33,442 bases of DNA from Saprospiraceae bacterium (GCA_016787345.1 JAEUUU010000060.1:1-33442), one strand, 5' to 3'. Shown: positions 8,499 through 16,815, counted from the first letter of the stretch. Translations and numbers: made by a program. Notes: generated by a model from the sequence alone, not told the origin.

Positions 8499-9086
8499 AT
8501 GCTGAAAATATTCCGCCAAAATCCGCCGGAGCACCTGAGCGACGAGCAGTTGCTGGAACGTTATGTTTCCGGTGGCGAAGCGCGGTATTTGGGGATATTG
8601 TACGAACGCTACATGCCGATGGTGTACGGCGTTTGTCTCAAAATTCTTCGCGAACCCGGCAAAGCCGAAGACGCGACAATGGCCATTTACGAAGAACTCG
8701 TGCGGAAGCTGCGCGAGCATCAGATCGAATCGTTTCGCGGCTGGCTTTACGTGCTGGCCCGCAACCACTGCCTGATGGAATGGCGCAAAAACCAGCGCCG
8801 CCCCACCGACCTGCATGCCCCGGAAGACATGGTTCGCTACGACGCCGTCGTGCCCGGTTTCGAAGTGGAACTGCCCGATGCCGGACCGGCGCCACTTGAA
8901 AAATGCCTCGGCGAACTGCCCGAACAACAGCGGAAAAGCGTCGTTTTGTTTTATTATGAAGAAAAATCGTACAAGGAAATATCTGATTTAATCACCGAAG
9001 ACGTAGGCAAAGTGCGCTCCTATATCCAAAATGGCCGCCGAAACCTGCGAATTTGCCTGGAAAAACAAGGAATGGAGGAGTGGTGA
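8499..9086 (+). CDS. ECF-type RNA polymerase sigma factor
   Basis: A protein of 195 residues with the two-domain ECF layout. Region 2 is about residues 14-100, with YERYMPMVYGVCLKIL, a DATMAIYEEL helix and FRGWLYVLARNHCLMEWRK. Region 4 is about 130-190, with LPEQQRKSVVLFYYEEKSYKEI and a helix-turn-helix ending VRSYIQNGRRNLRICL. It would direct core polymerase to a small envelope- or surface-related regulon. I chose the ATG at 8499 because an upstream in-frame TTG lies inside the putative -7 element. The last two codons, Trp-stop (TGGTGA), are also the first bases of the tandem repeat that follows. The next gene encodes a membrane protein with a cytoplasmic N-terminus, the usual position of a sigma-regulating partner. 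Confidence 0.9.
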   Translation: MLKIFRQNPPEHLSDEQLLERYVSGGEARYLGILYERYMPMVYGVCLKILREPGKAEDATMAIYEELVRKLREHQIESFRGWLYVLARNHCLMEWRKNQRRPTDLHAPEDMVRYDAVVPGFEVELPDAGPAPLEKCLGELPEQQRKSVVLFYYEEKSYKEISDLITEDVGKVRSYIQNGRRNLRICLEKQGMEEW

Positions 9087-9268
9087 ATTGGTGAGGTGGT
9101 GAATTGGTGAATTGGTTATAAAAGGGTTACTTCTGCCCACATTTCAAGAATTTGGCCAATAAGCGAAAACCGAACCCGATCGCAGAAATGAACCTTTTAT
9201 AACCAGTTCACCAATTCACCAATTCACCACCTCACCACCTCACCACCTCACCAATTCACCAAATAACC
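9081..9268. repeat. Inverted-repeat element with octamer tandem arms (element A)
   Basis: The left arm is tandem TGGTGAAT/TGGTGAGG units from 9081 to about 9116. The right arm, about 9205-9268, is the complement, made of TTCACCAA and CTCACCAC units. Inside the arms an inner stem of 23 nt pairs 9114-9136 with 9182-9204 (20 of 23 positions complementary, including 12 perfect pairs GGTTATAAAAGG/CCTTTTATAACC). The loop is about 45 nt. The element fills the gap between the ECF sigma gene and its partner, and its first units overlap the sigma gene stop codon. As RNA it would form a long hairpin that could attenuate or process the transcript (inference). Its core matches the element before truB. Confidence 0.85.
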
Positions 9269-9275
9269 ACACAAC

Positions 9276-10304
9276 ATGAACCCATCTGTCCGCAAGGACG
9301 ACACCCGTTTTCTGGATTTGCTGGAACGTTGGACCCGGGGAGAATTCACCCGCGCCGACGAACAGGAGCTCCTTGCCCTGACCCGTACGGATGATTTCCG
9401 TAGGGAAGCCTGGGAGGGACTCTCCGACGCGCCCGAAGAAGACCACGCGGAGCGCATCGCTGCACTCCGGCGCCGACTGACCGGGCAGCAGCCTTCCGGA
9501 CGGGGACTTGTCATGCCACCCTGGCTGGCTGCCGCCGCGGCTGTCTTGCTCTTGCTGGTCGCAGTATGGGTTATCCGCCCCTGGCAAAAACCCGATCCGC
9601 TTACGCCCATCGCCGGCGCTCAGCCCGACCAAACGCCCGGTGTGACAACCCATACCGCGACCGACAATGGACAACCCATTGCAGCAGCACCGGATATGTC
9701 GGTACAATCTTCCGAAAGCCCTTACCCGCCCACCGCGGCCCGTCAGCAGAGAACCGTTGCGCCCGAAAACAGCGTGCCCGACGACGCCATCGCCATGCAG
9801 GAAATGGAAGAAGGCAAAACTGACATGCAAGAAGCCGTCTCCCAACCCGCAGTAGATAAAATGGCGGACGCCCTGCCCGGCTCGCCGGCCACCAGCGCAC
9901 CGGCAGCCCCGCTTCCGCAGGAAACCCGCAAGGCCAAAGCCAAGTCCGAACCGGCCCGACCGACCGACAGCACCCGCTGGTTCAATACCGACGACCGGCC
10001 CGACGTGGCAGCCATGAAAAAACTGGATCAGGAAAAAAGTCAGCCCGAACCCACCGGCGGCTGGGACGCATTCGCCGAATACCTGCGCCAGAGCGCACGG
10101 CTCACGCCGGAAGCCCGCAACAACAACGTATCCGGTACGGTTCGACTGCAGTTTATCGTCGATGCCAACGGCGAACCGGCCAACATCCAGGTCGTCAAAG
10201 GACTTGGCTACGGGTGCGATCAGGAGGCCGTTCGTCTGGTGAAAGAATGGGACTGGTCGCCCGGTTCCCTCCCGGTGACCATCGACATTCGCTTCGTGCG
10301 CTGA
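9276..10304 (+). CDS. Anti-sigma-like membrane protein with C-terminal TonB domain
   Basis: A 342-residue protein in three parts. Residues 1-80 are a charged helical cytoplasmic segment (FLDLLERWTRGEFTRADEQELLAL, then AERIAALRRRL) like the N-termini of Bacteroidota proteins encoded after ECF sigma genes. One membrane helix (about 83-100, PPWLAAAAAVLLLLVAVWVI) follows. A long Pro/Ala/Gln/Ser-rich periplasmic linker leads to a TonB-C fold (about 265-342: SGTVRLQFIVDANGEPANIQVVKG, then EAVRLVKEWDWSPG). TonB-C domains contact outer-membrane receptors or their plugs. With the sigma factor just upstream, a role in passing an envelope signal to it, or in energising a receptor, is likely (inference). 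The stop codon abuts the crtB stop codon with no gap. Confidence 0.85.
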   Translation: MNPSVRKDDTRFLDLLERWTRGEFTRADEQELLALTRTDDFRREAWEGLSDAPEEDHAERIAALRRRLTGQQPSGRGLVMPPWLAAAAAVLLLLVAVWVIRPWQKPDPLTPIAGAQPDQTPGVTTHTATDNGQPIAAAPDMSVQSSESPYPPTAARQQRTVAPENSVPDDAIAMQEMEEGKTDMQEAVSQPAVDKMADALPGSPATSAPAAPLPQETRKAKAKSEPARPTDSTRWFNTDDRPDVAAMKKLDQEKSQPEPTGGWDAFAEYLRQSARLTPEARNNNVSGTVRLQFIVDANGEPANIQVVKGLGYGCDQEAVRLVKEWDWSPGSLPVTIDIRFVR

Positions 10305-11147
10305 TTACAAAGTATTGAGACTGTGGCGCAAGGCGGAACTGAACAACAGATAGATCTTCCGTTTGTCCGAGACTCTGAAACGCTCCTGGGCCACTTGCTG
10401 GGCAGGGGCGTTTTTGATTTTGGCAAATAACTGGGTGTAGTATTTGTACGCCAGATACACGCCGAGCCGGGCGCCACGCGGCAAACGCCGGATGCCTTCA
10501 AGAGCCGCGTCGAAATCCTCCTTGATGTCCGCTTCGATCCGGCGCTTCTGTTCGTTGTCGAAATACCGGAAATCGACGTCGGGGAAATACACCCGCCCGC
10601 GCTCGTCGTAGTCGCTGCGGATATCGCGCAGAAAATTGATCTTTTGAAACGCTGCGCCCAAACGGCAGGCAGAATCTTTGAGCGACTGGTACCTGGCATC
10701 GTCGCCTTCGCAGAAAACCCTCAGGCACATGAGTCCCACGACTTCCGCCGAACCATAAATGTATTCGTCGTACCCGCTTTCGTCGTAGGTGTTTTTGTGC
10801 AAATCCATTTCCATACTTTTCAAAAACGCTTCCGTCAGTTCAGGCTCGATGCCGTATCGGTGCACCACCTGCTGATAGGCATTCAAAACCGGGTTCAGGC
10901 TGATCCGCTCCCGGATGGCCCGCCAGGTGTCGTCGCGAAAACGATCGAACAACTCCTGTTTGGGGTAGTCGTGAAACGTATCGACTATTTCGTCGGCGAA
11001 ACGCACGAAGCCGTAAATACCGCAGATCGGCGCGCGAAAGCGCTGGGCAAAAAGCCGAATCCCCAGTGAAAACGACGTCGAATAACGACGGGTGATAAGG
11101 CTGCTGCACTCGAAGCAAGTGTTGTTGAACAAAGCGAAGTGGTTCAT
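10305..11147 (-). CDS. crtB: Phytoene/squalene synthase family protein (phytoene synthase)
   Basis: The 280-residue enzyme joins two geranylgeranyl diphosphates to phytoene, the first carotenoid-specific step. Both Mg-diphosphate binding motifs are present: FADEIVD (50-56, DxxxD with Asp52 and Asp56) and NFLRDIRSDYDERGRVYFP (from 171, NxxRDxxxD). Also present is the conserved YIYGSAEVVGLMCL helix (129-142). The length is normal for CrtB. It follows crtI on the minus strand with a 72-base gap and no visible promoter between, so both are probably one transcript reading crtI then crtB. CrtB rather than squalene synthase is inferred from this neighbour. Its stop codon touches that of the convergent TonB-C gene. 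Confidence 0.93.
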   Translation of the reverse strand: MNHFALFNNTCFECSSLITRRYSTSFSLGIRLFAQRFRAPICGIYGFVRFADEIVDTFHDYPKQELFDRFRDDTWRAIRERISLNPVLNAYQQVVHRYGIEPELTEAFLKSMEMDLHKNTYDESGYDEYIYGSAEVVGLMCLRVFCEGDDARYQSLKDSACRLGAAFQKINFLRDIRSDYDERGRVYFPDVDFRYFDNEQKRRIEADIKEDFDAALEGIRRLPRGARLGVYLAYKYYTQLFAKIKNAPAQQVAQERFRVSDKRKIYLLFSSALRHSLNTL

Positions 11148-11219
11148 AGTCTGCGTGGATACTTGAAGGTAGTGCGAAGAAGGGATATGGACTGATTGAA
11201 TAATAATCTGTTTAATAAA

Positions 11220-12701
11220 TCAATCGTTGGAAAGAACTTTCCCGACCTCCCGCGCTACCACCTGTCCGCTGATAATGGCAGGCGGAACGCCGGGGCCCGG
11301 CACGGTCAGCTGACCGGTGTAAAAGAGGTTGGAAACTTTTTTGTTCCGCAGGCGCGGTTTTAAAAATGCCGTTTGCATCAGTGTATTGGCCAGGCCGTAG
11401 GCATTGCCCCGGAAGGCATGGTAGTCGCGTACGAAATCGTTGTGGGCATACGCGCGCCGGTACACCACCGATTCGCCGATGCGCTGACCGGTCAGTACGG
11501 CCAGGCGCTGCATTACGAGGTTGTAATAATGCTCGCGAATCGCCGGCGTGTCTTCCAGCCCCGGCGCTACGGGAATCAGGATAAAAAGGTTTTCACAGCC
11601 TTCGGGCGCCACCGAGGGGTCGGTTTTGGAGGGCGCACTGACGTAAAACAGCGGCCGTTCGGGCCACCGCGGGGTTTCGTAAATCTCGCGGGCATGGCGT
11701 CCGAAATCTTCGTCGAAAAAGAGGTTATGGTGCAACAAATGATCAAGCCGCTTACTGACGCCCACGTAAAAAATCAGGCAGGAAGGCGCCATAACGCGCG
11801 ACTGCCAATAGGTTTCGTTGTAATTACGCGTTTCGGTAGACAGCAGTTTGGACTCCACGTGATGGTAATCCGCCGCGCCGACCACGGCATCGGCGGCAAA
11901 CACTTGTCCGTCGCGTGTGCGGACGCCGGTGGCCTTGCCTCCTTCCGTGTTGATCTGCGCCACTTCGGCATTCAGCACGATTTTCACCCCCAGCGATTGC
12001 GCCAGCAGGGTCATCGCCTCCACGATCTTGTACATGCCGCCCTGCGGGTACCAGGTGCCCAGTGCCAGGTCGGCATAATTCATCAGGCTGTACAACGCGG
12101 GCGTTTTCTCCGGGGTGGCGCCGAGGAAAAGTACCGGAAACTCGAGCAGTTTGATCAGTTTTTCGTGCCGGAACAGGCTTTTGACGTGTTTCGACATCGA
12201 GGTGAACATTTGCAGGCGGAACAAACTGCTGACCACCCGCCAATCGGCAAACTCCAGTATGCTGTGGCTGGGCTTTTGTACAAATTCATTCATCCCGACC
12301 TGGTATTTATACCCTGCCTCGGCCAAAAAGCGGCGCAACGAGGCGGTACTGCCGGGCTCAAGTTGTTCAAACATGGCCTCCAGGGCAGCCATATCGGCCG
12401 GTACGTCGAGGCGGTCGTTGGGGCCGAAGTAAACGCGGTAGGAAGGATCGAGGCGCACCAGATTGTAATATTCAGAGACCTGGCGACCAAAACGGGCAAA
12501 AAACTGCTCGAATACATCGGGCATCCAATACCATGAAGGGCCCATATCGAACGTAAAGCCCTGGGCGCTGTACTGCCGGGCGCGACCGCCGGTTTGTTCG
12601 TTTTTTTCCAGAATCGTGACGTCGTGGCCGTCGGCAGCCAGGTTGCAGGCAGCAGAAAGGCCGGAAAAGCCCGATCCGATAACAATTACTTTTTTAGCCA
12701 T
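11220..12701 (-). CDS. crtI: Phytoene desaturase (CrtI-type)
   Basis: A 493-residue FAD-dependent desaturase that converts phytoene toward lycopene (or neurosporene). The N-terminal dinucleotide fold is VIVIGSGFSGLSAACNLAADG (GxGxxG at Gly9, Gly11, Gly14), followed by EKNEQTGGRAR and the CrtI signature FDMGPSWYWMP. The C-terminal FAD contact is seen in NLFYTGQLTVPGPGVPPAI. I chose the ATG at 12701 because it places the flavin motif at the N-terminus; the frame stays open further upstream but that extension is not family-like. A TAATTTTG -7 element lies about 80 bases upstream. With crtB it makes lycopene-type carotenoids; no cyclase, hydroxylase or GGPP synthase is in view. Confidence 0.95.
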   Translation of the reverse strand: MAKKVIVIGSGFSGLSAACNLAADGHDVTILEKNEQTGGRARQYSAQGFTFDMGPSWYWMPDVFEQFFARFGRQVSEYYNLVRLDPSYRVYFGPNDRLDVPADMAALEAMFEQLEPGSTASLRRFLAEAGYKYQVGMNEFVQKPSHSILEFADWRVVSSLFRLQMFTSMSKHVKSLFRHEKLIKLLEFPVLFLGATPEKTPALYSLMNYADLALGTWYPQGGMYKIVEAMTLLAQSLGVKIVLNAEVAQINTEGGKATGVRTRDGQVFAADAVVGAADYHHVESKLLSTETRNYNETYWQSRVMAPSCLIFYVGVSKRLDHLLHHNLFFDEDFGRHAREIYETPRWPERPLFYVSAPSKTDPSVAPEGCENLFILIPVAPGLEDTPAIREHYYNLVMQRLAVLTGQRIGESVVYRRAYAHNDFVRDYHAFRGNAYGLANTLMQTAFLKPRLRNKKVSNLFYTGQLTVPGPGVPPAIISGQVVAREVGKVLSND

Positions 12702-12782
12702 GTCGGCGAGAAGGGTTGAGGTATTTGCAGCAGAAACGGTTGGACCTTTACTTTGTTTAAGAAAAACCGGAAGAAAGTTAAA

Positions 12783-12790
12783 CAAAATTA
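12783..12790 (-). promoter_or_regulatory. Candidate crtIB promoter, -7 element TAATTTTG
   Basis: On the minus strand this reads TAATTTTG, identical to the element before leuS and a full match to TAnnTTTG. It would give a leader of about 75 bases for crtI. No clear -33 TTG is found, so the call rests on the octamer and its position. Confidence 0.35.
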
Positions 12791-12928
12791 CAAGATTGAT
12801 AAAACTGGACCCGGGCGGGGGCTTGATTTTAAAAGTTTGCGTGCGAAAACAAGTTCCGGATCGTTTTAAAGGTTGTAACCCGGCGACATTTGTTTCCTTT
12901 GCAACCCGCTGCATTAACACGTTTGCGC

Positions 12929-14125
12929 ATGGCACCCAACATATACGCTCGCAAATCAAATTGGAAATGGTACCTGGCCGTTGGCGGCGTGGTCATTGTT
13001 ACGATCTCGTTGTTGTACACCCGTTATCTGGCCAACAAACTGGCCGATCGGGAGCATCAACAGGCAGAGCAATTTGCCGAGTCGCTCCGCAGCATTGCAA
13101 AAACCAACACGGATACGACGCAGTACAATTGCGATATCACCCTGCACAACCTGATTATCCGGCAAAATACTACGATTCCGGTTGTATTGCTCGACGACAG
13201 CTGGAATATCATCGAATACCGCAACCTGCAGGACAATTCCGATTCGCTCGACAAAAGCATTATCCGACAGGAACTTGCGCGAATGGTTGCCGCCGGCGCC
13301 GACACCATCGAAGTATCGGCCCCGCCTTATTTCCGTAATTATCTGATCTATTCCCACTCCAAACTCCTCAACTGGCTCTACTGGTTCCCCATCGTACAAC
13401 TGGGACTGATCGCCATGTTCATCGCATTCGGCTACCTGGGTTTCAGCGCCGCGCGCAGGGCTGAGGAAAACCAGGTTTGGCTGGGTATGGCCAAAGAAAC
13501 TGCACACCAGCTGGGCACTCCCATCACCGCCATTATCGGCTGGGTGGAAACGCTGAAATCGGTCAACGAAGGCAACAGCGACAACCTGGAAATGCTCGAC
13601 GAACTGCGCAATGACGTTACCCGACTCGAACTGGTTGCCGACCGTTTTTCCAAAATCGGCGCACGCCCCGAACTGCGCTCCGTCAATTTGTACCACGAAC
13701 TCGAAAAGTGCCGCGACTACATGAAGCCGCGCACTCCCCGCAGGGTCGTACTCGAATTTCCAGTTGCCGCCGAGCATCCCGACATTATGGTTCAGGTCAA
13801 TTCCCACCTGTTCGATTGGGTAATCGAAAACCTGCTGCGCAACGCGATCGATGCCATGGAGGACGGCTCCGGCACAATCACCGCCGTGGTATACGAAGAG
13901 CCCGGCTTTGCTTGCGTCGATATTTCCGACACGGGTAAAGGCATTCCGGCAGGCCGTTTCAAAACCGTTTTCAAACCCGGCTATTCCACCAAAACACGTG
14001 GCTGGGGCCTCGGACTGTCTTTATCAAAACGTATTATTGAACAATATCACCGCGGAAAGATTTTTGTAAAAAGGTCGGAGCCCGGGAAAGGGACCACCTT
14101 TACCATTAAATTACCGAAAAAATAG
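12929..14125 (+). CDS. Membrane histidine kinase (orphan)
   Basis: A 398-residue sensor kinase. A first membrane helix (about 14-34) and a second (about 150-175) enclose a periplasmic sensor region of about 115 residues. The H-box is AKETAHQLGTPITAIIGWVE, with phospho-acceptor His193. The ATPase part has the N-box (ENLLRNAIDAMEDG), G1 (DISDTGKGIP) and G2 (TRGWGLGLSLSKRIIEQY). I chose the ATG at 12929 over an in-frame TTG 39 bases upstream; the extra residues add nothing and a TTccTTTG-like -7 element (12894-12901) lies there. No response regulator is adjacent. The next gene, a T9SS LVIVD protein, starts 8 bases downstream, so the two are probably co-transcribed. Confidence 0.92.
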   Translation: MAPNIYARKSNWKWYLAVGGVVIVTISLLYTRYLANKLADREHQQAEQFAESLRSIAKTNTDTTQYNCDITLHNLIIRQNTTIPVVLLDDSWNIIEYRNLQDNSDSLDKSIIRQELARMVAAGADTIEVSAPPYFRNYLIYSHSKLLNWLYWFPIVQLGLIAMFIAFGYLGFSAARRAEENQVWLGMAKETAHQLGTPITAIIGWVETLKSVNEGNSDNLEMLDELRNDVTRLELVADRFSKIGARPELRSVNLYHELEKCRDYMKPRTPRRVVLEFPVAAEHPDIMVQVNSHLFDWVIENLLRNAIDAMEDGSGTITAVVYEEPGFACVDISDTGKGIPAGRFKTVFKPGYSTKTRGWGLGLSLSKRIIEQYHRGKIFVKRSEPGKGTTFTIKLPKK

Positions 14126-14133
14126 GCGTTTCG

Positions 14134-15693
14134 ATGAAAAAATACGCTACCCTGTCTTTCCTCGCCTTTACTACCCCCTTCCTGTTGAGCGCCCAATTGC
14201 AATTGCTCGGGCATCTGCCCTACGCCCCCCTGACGCTGGCCGGCTGCTGGCATTATGTCGACAACCAGGGCGGCGAATGGGCGCTCGTGGGCACAAGCGC
14301 CGGCCTGAGCATCGTAGACCTTTCCGATCCCAGCCAGCCGGTCGAGCGATTCAGCGTACCCGGACTGGCCAACAACTGGCGCGAGATAAAAACCTGGGAC
14401 GGCTTCGCCTACATCGGCTCGGAAGCCCCCGGCAGCGGTATCACCATCGTGGACTTGCGGGCGCTGCCCGACAGTATTTACTGGAAAGTCTGGACCGGCG
14501 ACGGCGCCAACGAGGGCCTGATTAACAGAAGCCATACCGTGGCGGCGACCGACGGGTGGCTGTACGTATTCGGCGGCGGAAACCTGACCAACGGGTGCGT
14601 TATCGCCGACCTGAGCGATCCCTGGAACCCGCAAATCGCGGGGATTTACGACGATTTCTACGTGCACGATGGCTACATCCGGGGCAATACGCTGTACAGC
14701 AGCGAGATTTATGCCGGACAATTCACCGTGATCGATGTAACGAATAAAAGCAACCCGGTTCCGCTGGTGAGCACCCCGACGCCCGGCGCGTTCAACCACA
14801 ACAGCTGGCTTTCCGACGACAGCCAAACGCTGTTTACCACCGACGAAAAATCCAACGCCCCGCTGGCCAGTTTCGATATCAGCGATCTCGATAATATTAC
14901 CCTGCTCGACACCTATTACCCCAGCGTTTTTCCCAACAAGGAAGTACACAACGTGCGGGTGCTCAACGACTTTTTAATCAATCCCTCCTATGGCGGCCAG
15001 CTGACCCTCGTCGATGCCAGCCGACCCGACAACCTGATTGAAACGGCCTGGGTATCGCTCGGTAATTCGCTGGTGTGGGACGCCGACCCCTACCTGCCCT
15101 CCGGCATCGTATTCGCCACGGCCAAAAACGAGGGCCTGTTCATTTACCAACCCACCTACCAGCATGCCGCCTGGCTGGAAGGACAGGTGACCGACGCTTC
15201 GACCGGGCAGCCGATCAGCGAGGCTAAAGTGTACGTACTCAATACAATAAACGCCGATACCACCCGCCCCGACGGGCTGTACAAAACCGGTAATGCCCAG
15301 GCAGGCGTTTACACCGTTTTGGCGGAAAAACCCGGTTATGCATCGCAAACCATCCCCGGCATTCAATTGCAGAATGGCATCGTGACTACGCTCAACATCG
15401 CGCTGGTACCCGAAGCCGTAAAAACGGCGGAAAGCCTTTCCGATGCATTTAAGGTATTTCCCACGCTTTTTCAGGATGAATTCACCATACAACTGCCTGT
15501 CGACAGCCCTTTCAAGGTAGGCCAGACAATAGTCACCCTGACGGATTCAAATGGTAAAACCGTGTGGCAACAAACGCTCCACGGCACAACAAACCGCCTT
15601 CAACCCGATCCCACCCTGCCCTCCGGCGCCTACTGGCTTTATCTGCAACAAGGACAAATACGCAGCGTGACAACGGGGCTGGTGAAACGTTGA
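14134..15693 (+). CDS. LVIVD-repeat (choice-of-anchor B family) T9SS-exported protein
   Basis: A 519-residue surface protein. The signal peptide is MKKYATLSFLAFTTPFLLSAQ. A beta-propeller-like region (about 25-345) is built of LVIVD-type repeats such as GLSIVDLSDPSQPVERF, GCVIADLSDPWNPQIAG and FTVIDVTNKSNPVPLV. A carboxypeptidase-regulatory-like module (about 350-430) begins LEGQVTDASTGQPISEAKVYV. The last 80 residues look like a T9SS type A sorting domain (FKVFPTLFQDEFTIQL ... LPSGAYWLYLQQGQ). This is the choice-of-anchor B architecture common in marine and sludge Bacteroidota; the biochemical role of that family is not established. It overlaps nothing and follows the kinase by 8 bases. The intergenic repeat element starts at its stop codon. 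Confidence 0.88.
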   Translation: MKKYATLSFLAFTTPFLLSAQLQLLGHLPYAPLTLAGCWHYVDNQGGEWALVGTSAGLSIVDLSDPSQPVERFSVPGLANNWREIKTWDGFAYIGSEAPGSGITIVDLRALPDSIYWKVWTGDGANEGLINRSHTVAATDGWLYVFGGGNLTNGCVIADLSDPWNPQIAGIYDDFYVHDGYIRGNTLYSSEIYAGQFTVIDVTNKSNPVPLVSTPTPGAFNHNSWLSDDSQTLFTTDEKSNAPLASFDISDLDNITLLDTYYPSVFPNKEVHNVRVLNDFLINPSYGGQLTLVDASRPDNLIETAWVSLGNSLVWDADPYLPSGIVFATAKNEGLFIYQPTYQHAAWLEGQVTDASTGQPISEAKVYVLNTINADTTRPDGLYKTGNAQAGVYTVLAEKPGYASQTIPGIQLQNGIVTTLNIALVPEAVKTAESLSDAFKVFPTLFQDEFTIQLPVDSPFKVGQTIVTLTDSNGKTVWQQTLHGTTNRLQPDPTLPSGAYWLYLQQGQIRSVTTGLVKR

Positions 15694-16023
15694 GTTGGGT
15701 GTTGGCTTTTTAGGAGTTGGGTTTTGGGAGTTGGGTTTTAGGAGTTGGGTATTGGGAGTTGGGTTTTGGCAAAAGGGGGGGGCTGCTCTCAGGATATGCC
15801 TGAGATTTGGGCAGAAATTAACCACGGCTCGCGCGAGGCTTGGCCTCGTGACATTATCCGAGAGCAGCCCCCCCCTTTTGCCAAAACCCAACTCCCAATA
15901 CCCAACTCCTAAAACCCAACTCCCGAATCCAATTCGAGAGCAGAAACAACCCTTTTACCAAAACCCAACTCCCAAAACCCAACTCCCAAAAACCCAACCC
16001 CCAAAACCTAAAACCCAACACCC
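15694..16023. repeat. Large inverted-repeat element with 14-bp tandem arms (element B)
   Basis: It fills the whole gap between a stop codon and the truB start codon. The left arm consists of tandem GAGTTGGGTTTTRG units. It ends in a perfect 65-base inverted repeat (15726-15790 against 15860-15924) that includes eight G's/C's and GCTGCTCTC/GAGAGCAGC. The 69-base loop holds a further hairpin (CGAGGC/GCCTCG, 15834-15848). The outermost bases also pair: GGGTGTTGG (15697-15705) with CCAACACCC (16015-16023). No coding sequence is apparent. As RNA it would be a very stable stem-loop; as DNA it could extrude a cruciform. A second right-arm copy is listed separately. Confidence 0.95.
15935..16023 (+). 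repeat. Second, diverged copy of the element B right arm with conserved core
   Basis: Starting at GAGAGCAG, this repeats the layout of the right arm at 15860-15930. It has GAGAGCAG, a variable spacer, CCCTTTTxCC, then tandem AACTCCCAAAACCC units down to the truB start. Its core GCAGAAACAACCCTTTTA (15940-15957) matches 16 of 18 bases of the inner stem strand of element A (complement of 9114-9136). This links the two loci as one repeat family. Confidence 0.8.
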
Positions 16024-16815
16024 GTGCTAGTTCTTCCTCCCGGTTCTCCATTCCCCGACGAATTTCCCAAAGGCGCCGTGCTGCTGGTCGACAAGCCCCT
16101 GGCCTGGACCTCCTTCGACGTGGTCAACAAGGTGCGTTATCTGTTGTCGCGCAAGCTGGGCATCAAGCGCATCAAGATTGGTCATGCCGGCACCCTCGAT
16201 CCGCTGGCGACCGGCTTGTTGATTCTTTGCACGGGGGAGTACACCAAAAAGATCGAAACGCTGCAGGCCTTGAGCAAAGAATACACCGGGACGATCACTT
16301 TCGGCGCTACAACAGCTTCTTATGATTTGGAAAAACCCGTCGAGGCGACTTTTCCAACAGAGCACCTGAACAATGACTTGTTGGAAAAAGCCAGACACCG
16401 GTTTTTAGGGGAAATACAACAAGTTCCGCCGGTGTTTTCTGCCATTAAGGTGGACGGCAAGCGCGTGTACAAAAACGCCCGAACCGGTCAGATCACCGAA
16501 ATTGAGCCACGAACCGTTCGGATCGATGAATTCGACCTGACGCCGCTGCGTACGGTGCCTGTCTCCTCGGCTACACCGCAGATCATCAGTAAAAAAGGAG
16601 CGCCGATTCACCTACACCCCGATTACGCCGATGGCCTGCAATGCGATTTCAGGGTGGTTTGCGGCAAGGGGACCTATATCCGGTCGCTGGCGCACGATTT
16701 GGGGCAGGCCCTCGATACCGGCGCCTATTTGAGCAGCCTGCGCCGCACCGCGACCGGCGGTTTCAGGGTGGAAGGCGCCTGGACGGTGGAAGGGCTGGAA
16801 GCCTGGTTGCGCTGA
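16024..16815 (+). CDS. truB: tRNA pseudouridine(55) synthase
   Basis: A 263-residue enzyme that makes pseudouridine 55 in the T-loop of tRNAs. Motifs: GAVLLVDKPLAWTSFDVVNK (17-36), the catalytic loop GHAGTLDPLATGLL (53-66) with nucleophile Asp59, the KEYTGTITFGATTASYDLE segment, VPPVFSAIKVDGKRVYKNAR, and the C-terminal CGKGTYIRSLAHDLGQ. Length is normal for bacterial TruB. The start is the GTG at 16024. No ATG is available before the conserved region, and the start follows the repeat element with no room for a normal ribosome-binding site. Translation may therefore depend on the upstream structure or be weak (inference). Confidence 0.95.
   Translation: MLVLPPGSPFPDEFPKGAVLLVDKPLAWTSFDVVNKVRYLLSRKLGIKRIKIGHAGTLDPLATGLLILCTGEYTKKIETLQALSKEYTGTITFGATTASYDLEKPVEATFPTEHLNNDLLEKARHRFLGEIQQVPPVFSAIKVDGKRVYKNARTGQITEIEPRTVRIDEFDLTPLRTVPVSSATPQIISKKGAPIHLHPDYADGLQCDFRVVCGKGTYIRSLAHDLGQALDTGAYLSSLRRTATGGFRVEGAWTVEGLEAWLR

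Noticed and set aside
9081-9268. CRISPR-like or protein-coding repeat
   Set aside because: The octamer units are inverted around a loop and have no spacers; the translated frames are simple repeats without a start context.
12702-12959. Longer N-terminus for the phytoene desaturase
   Set aside because: The extra 86 residues precede the GxGxxG flavin motif and cross the probable promoter; family members start near MAKKVIVIGSG.
15694-16023. CRISPR array
   Set aside because: Units are contiguous 14-base tandem repeats arranged as inverted arms, with no unique spacers and no cas genes.
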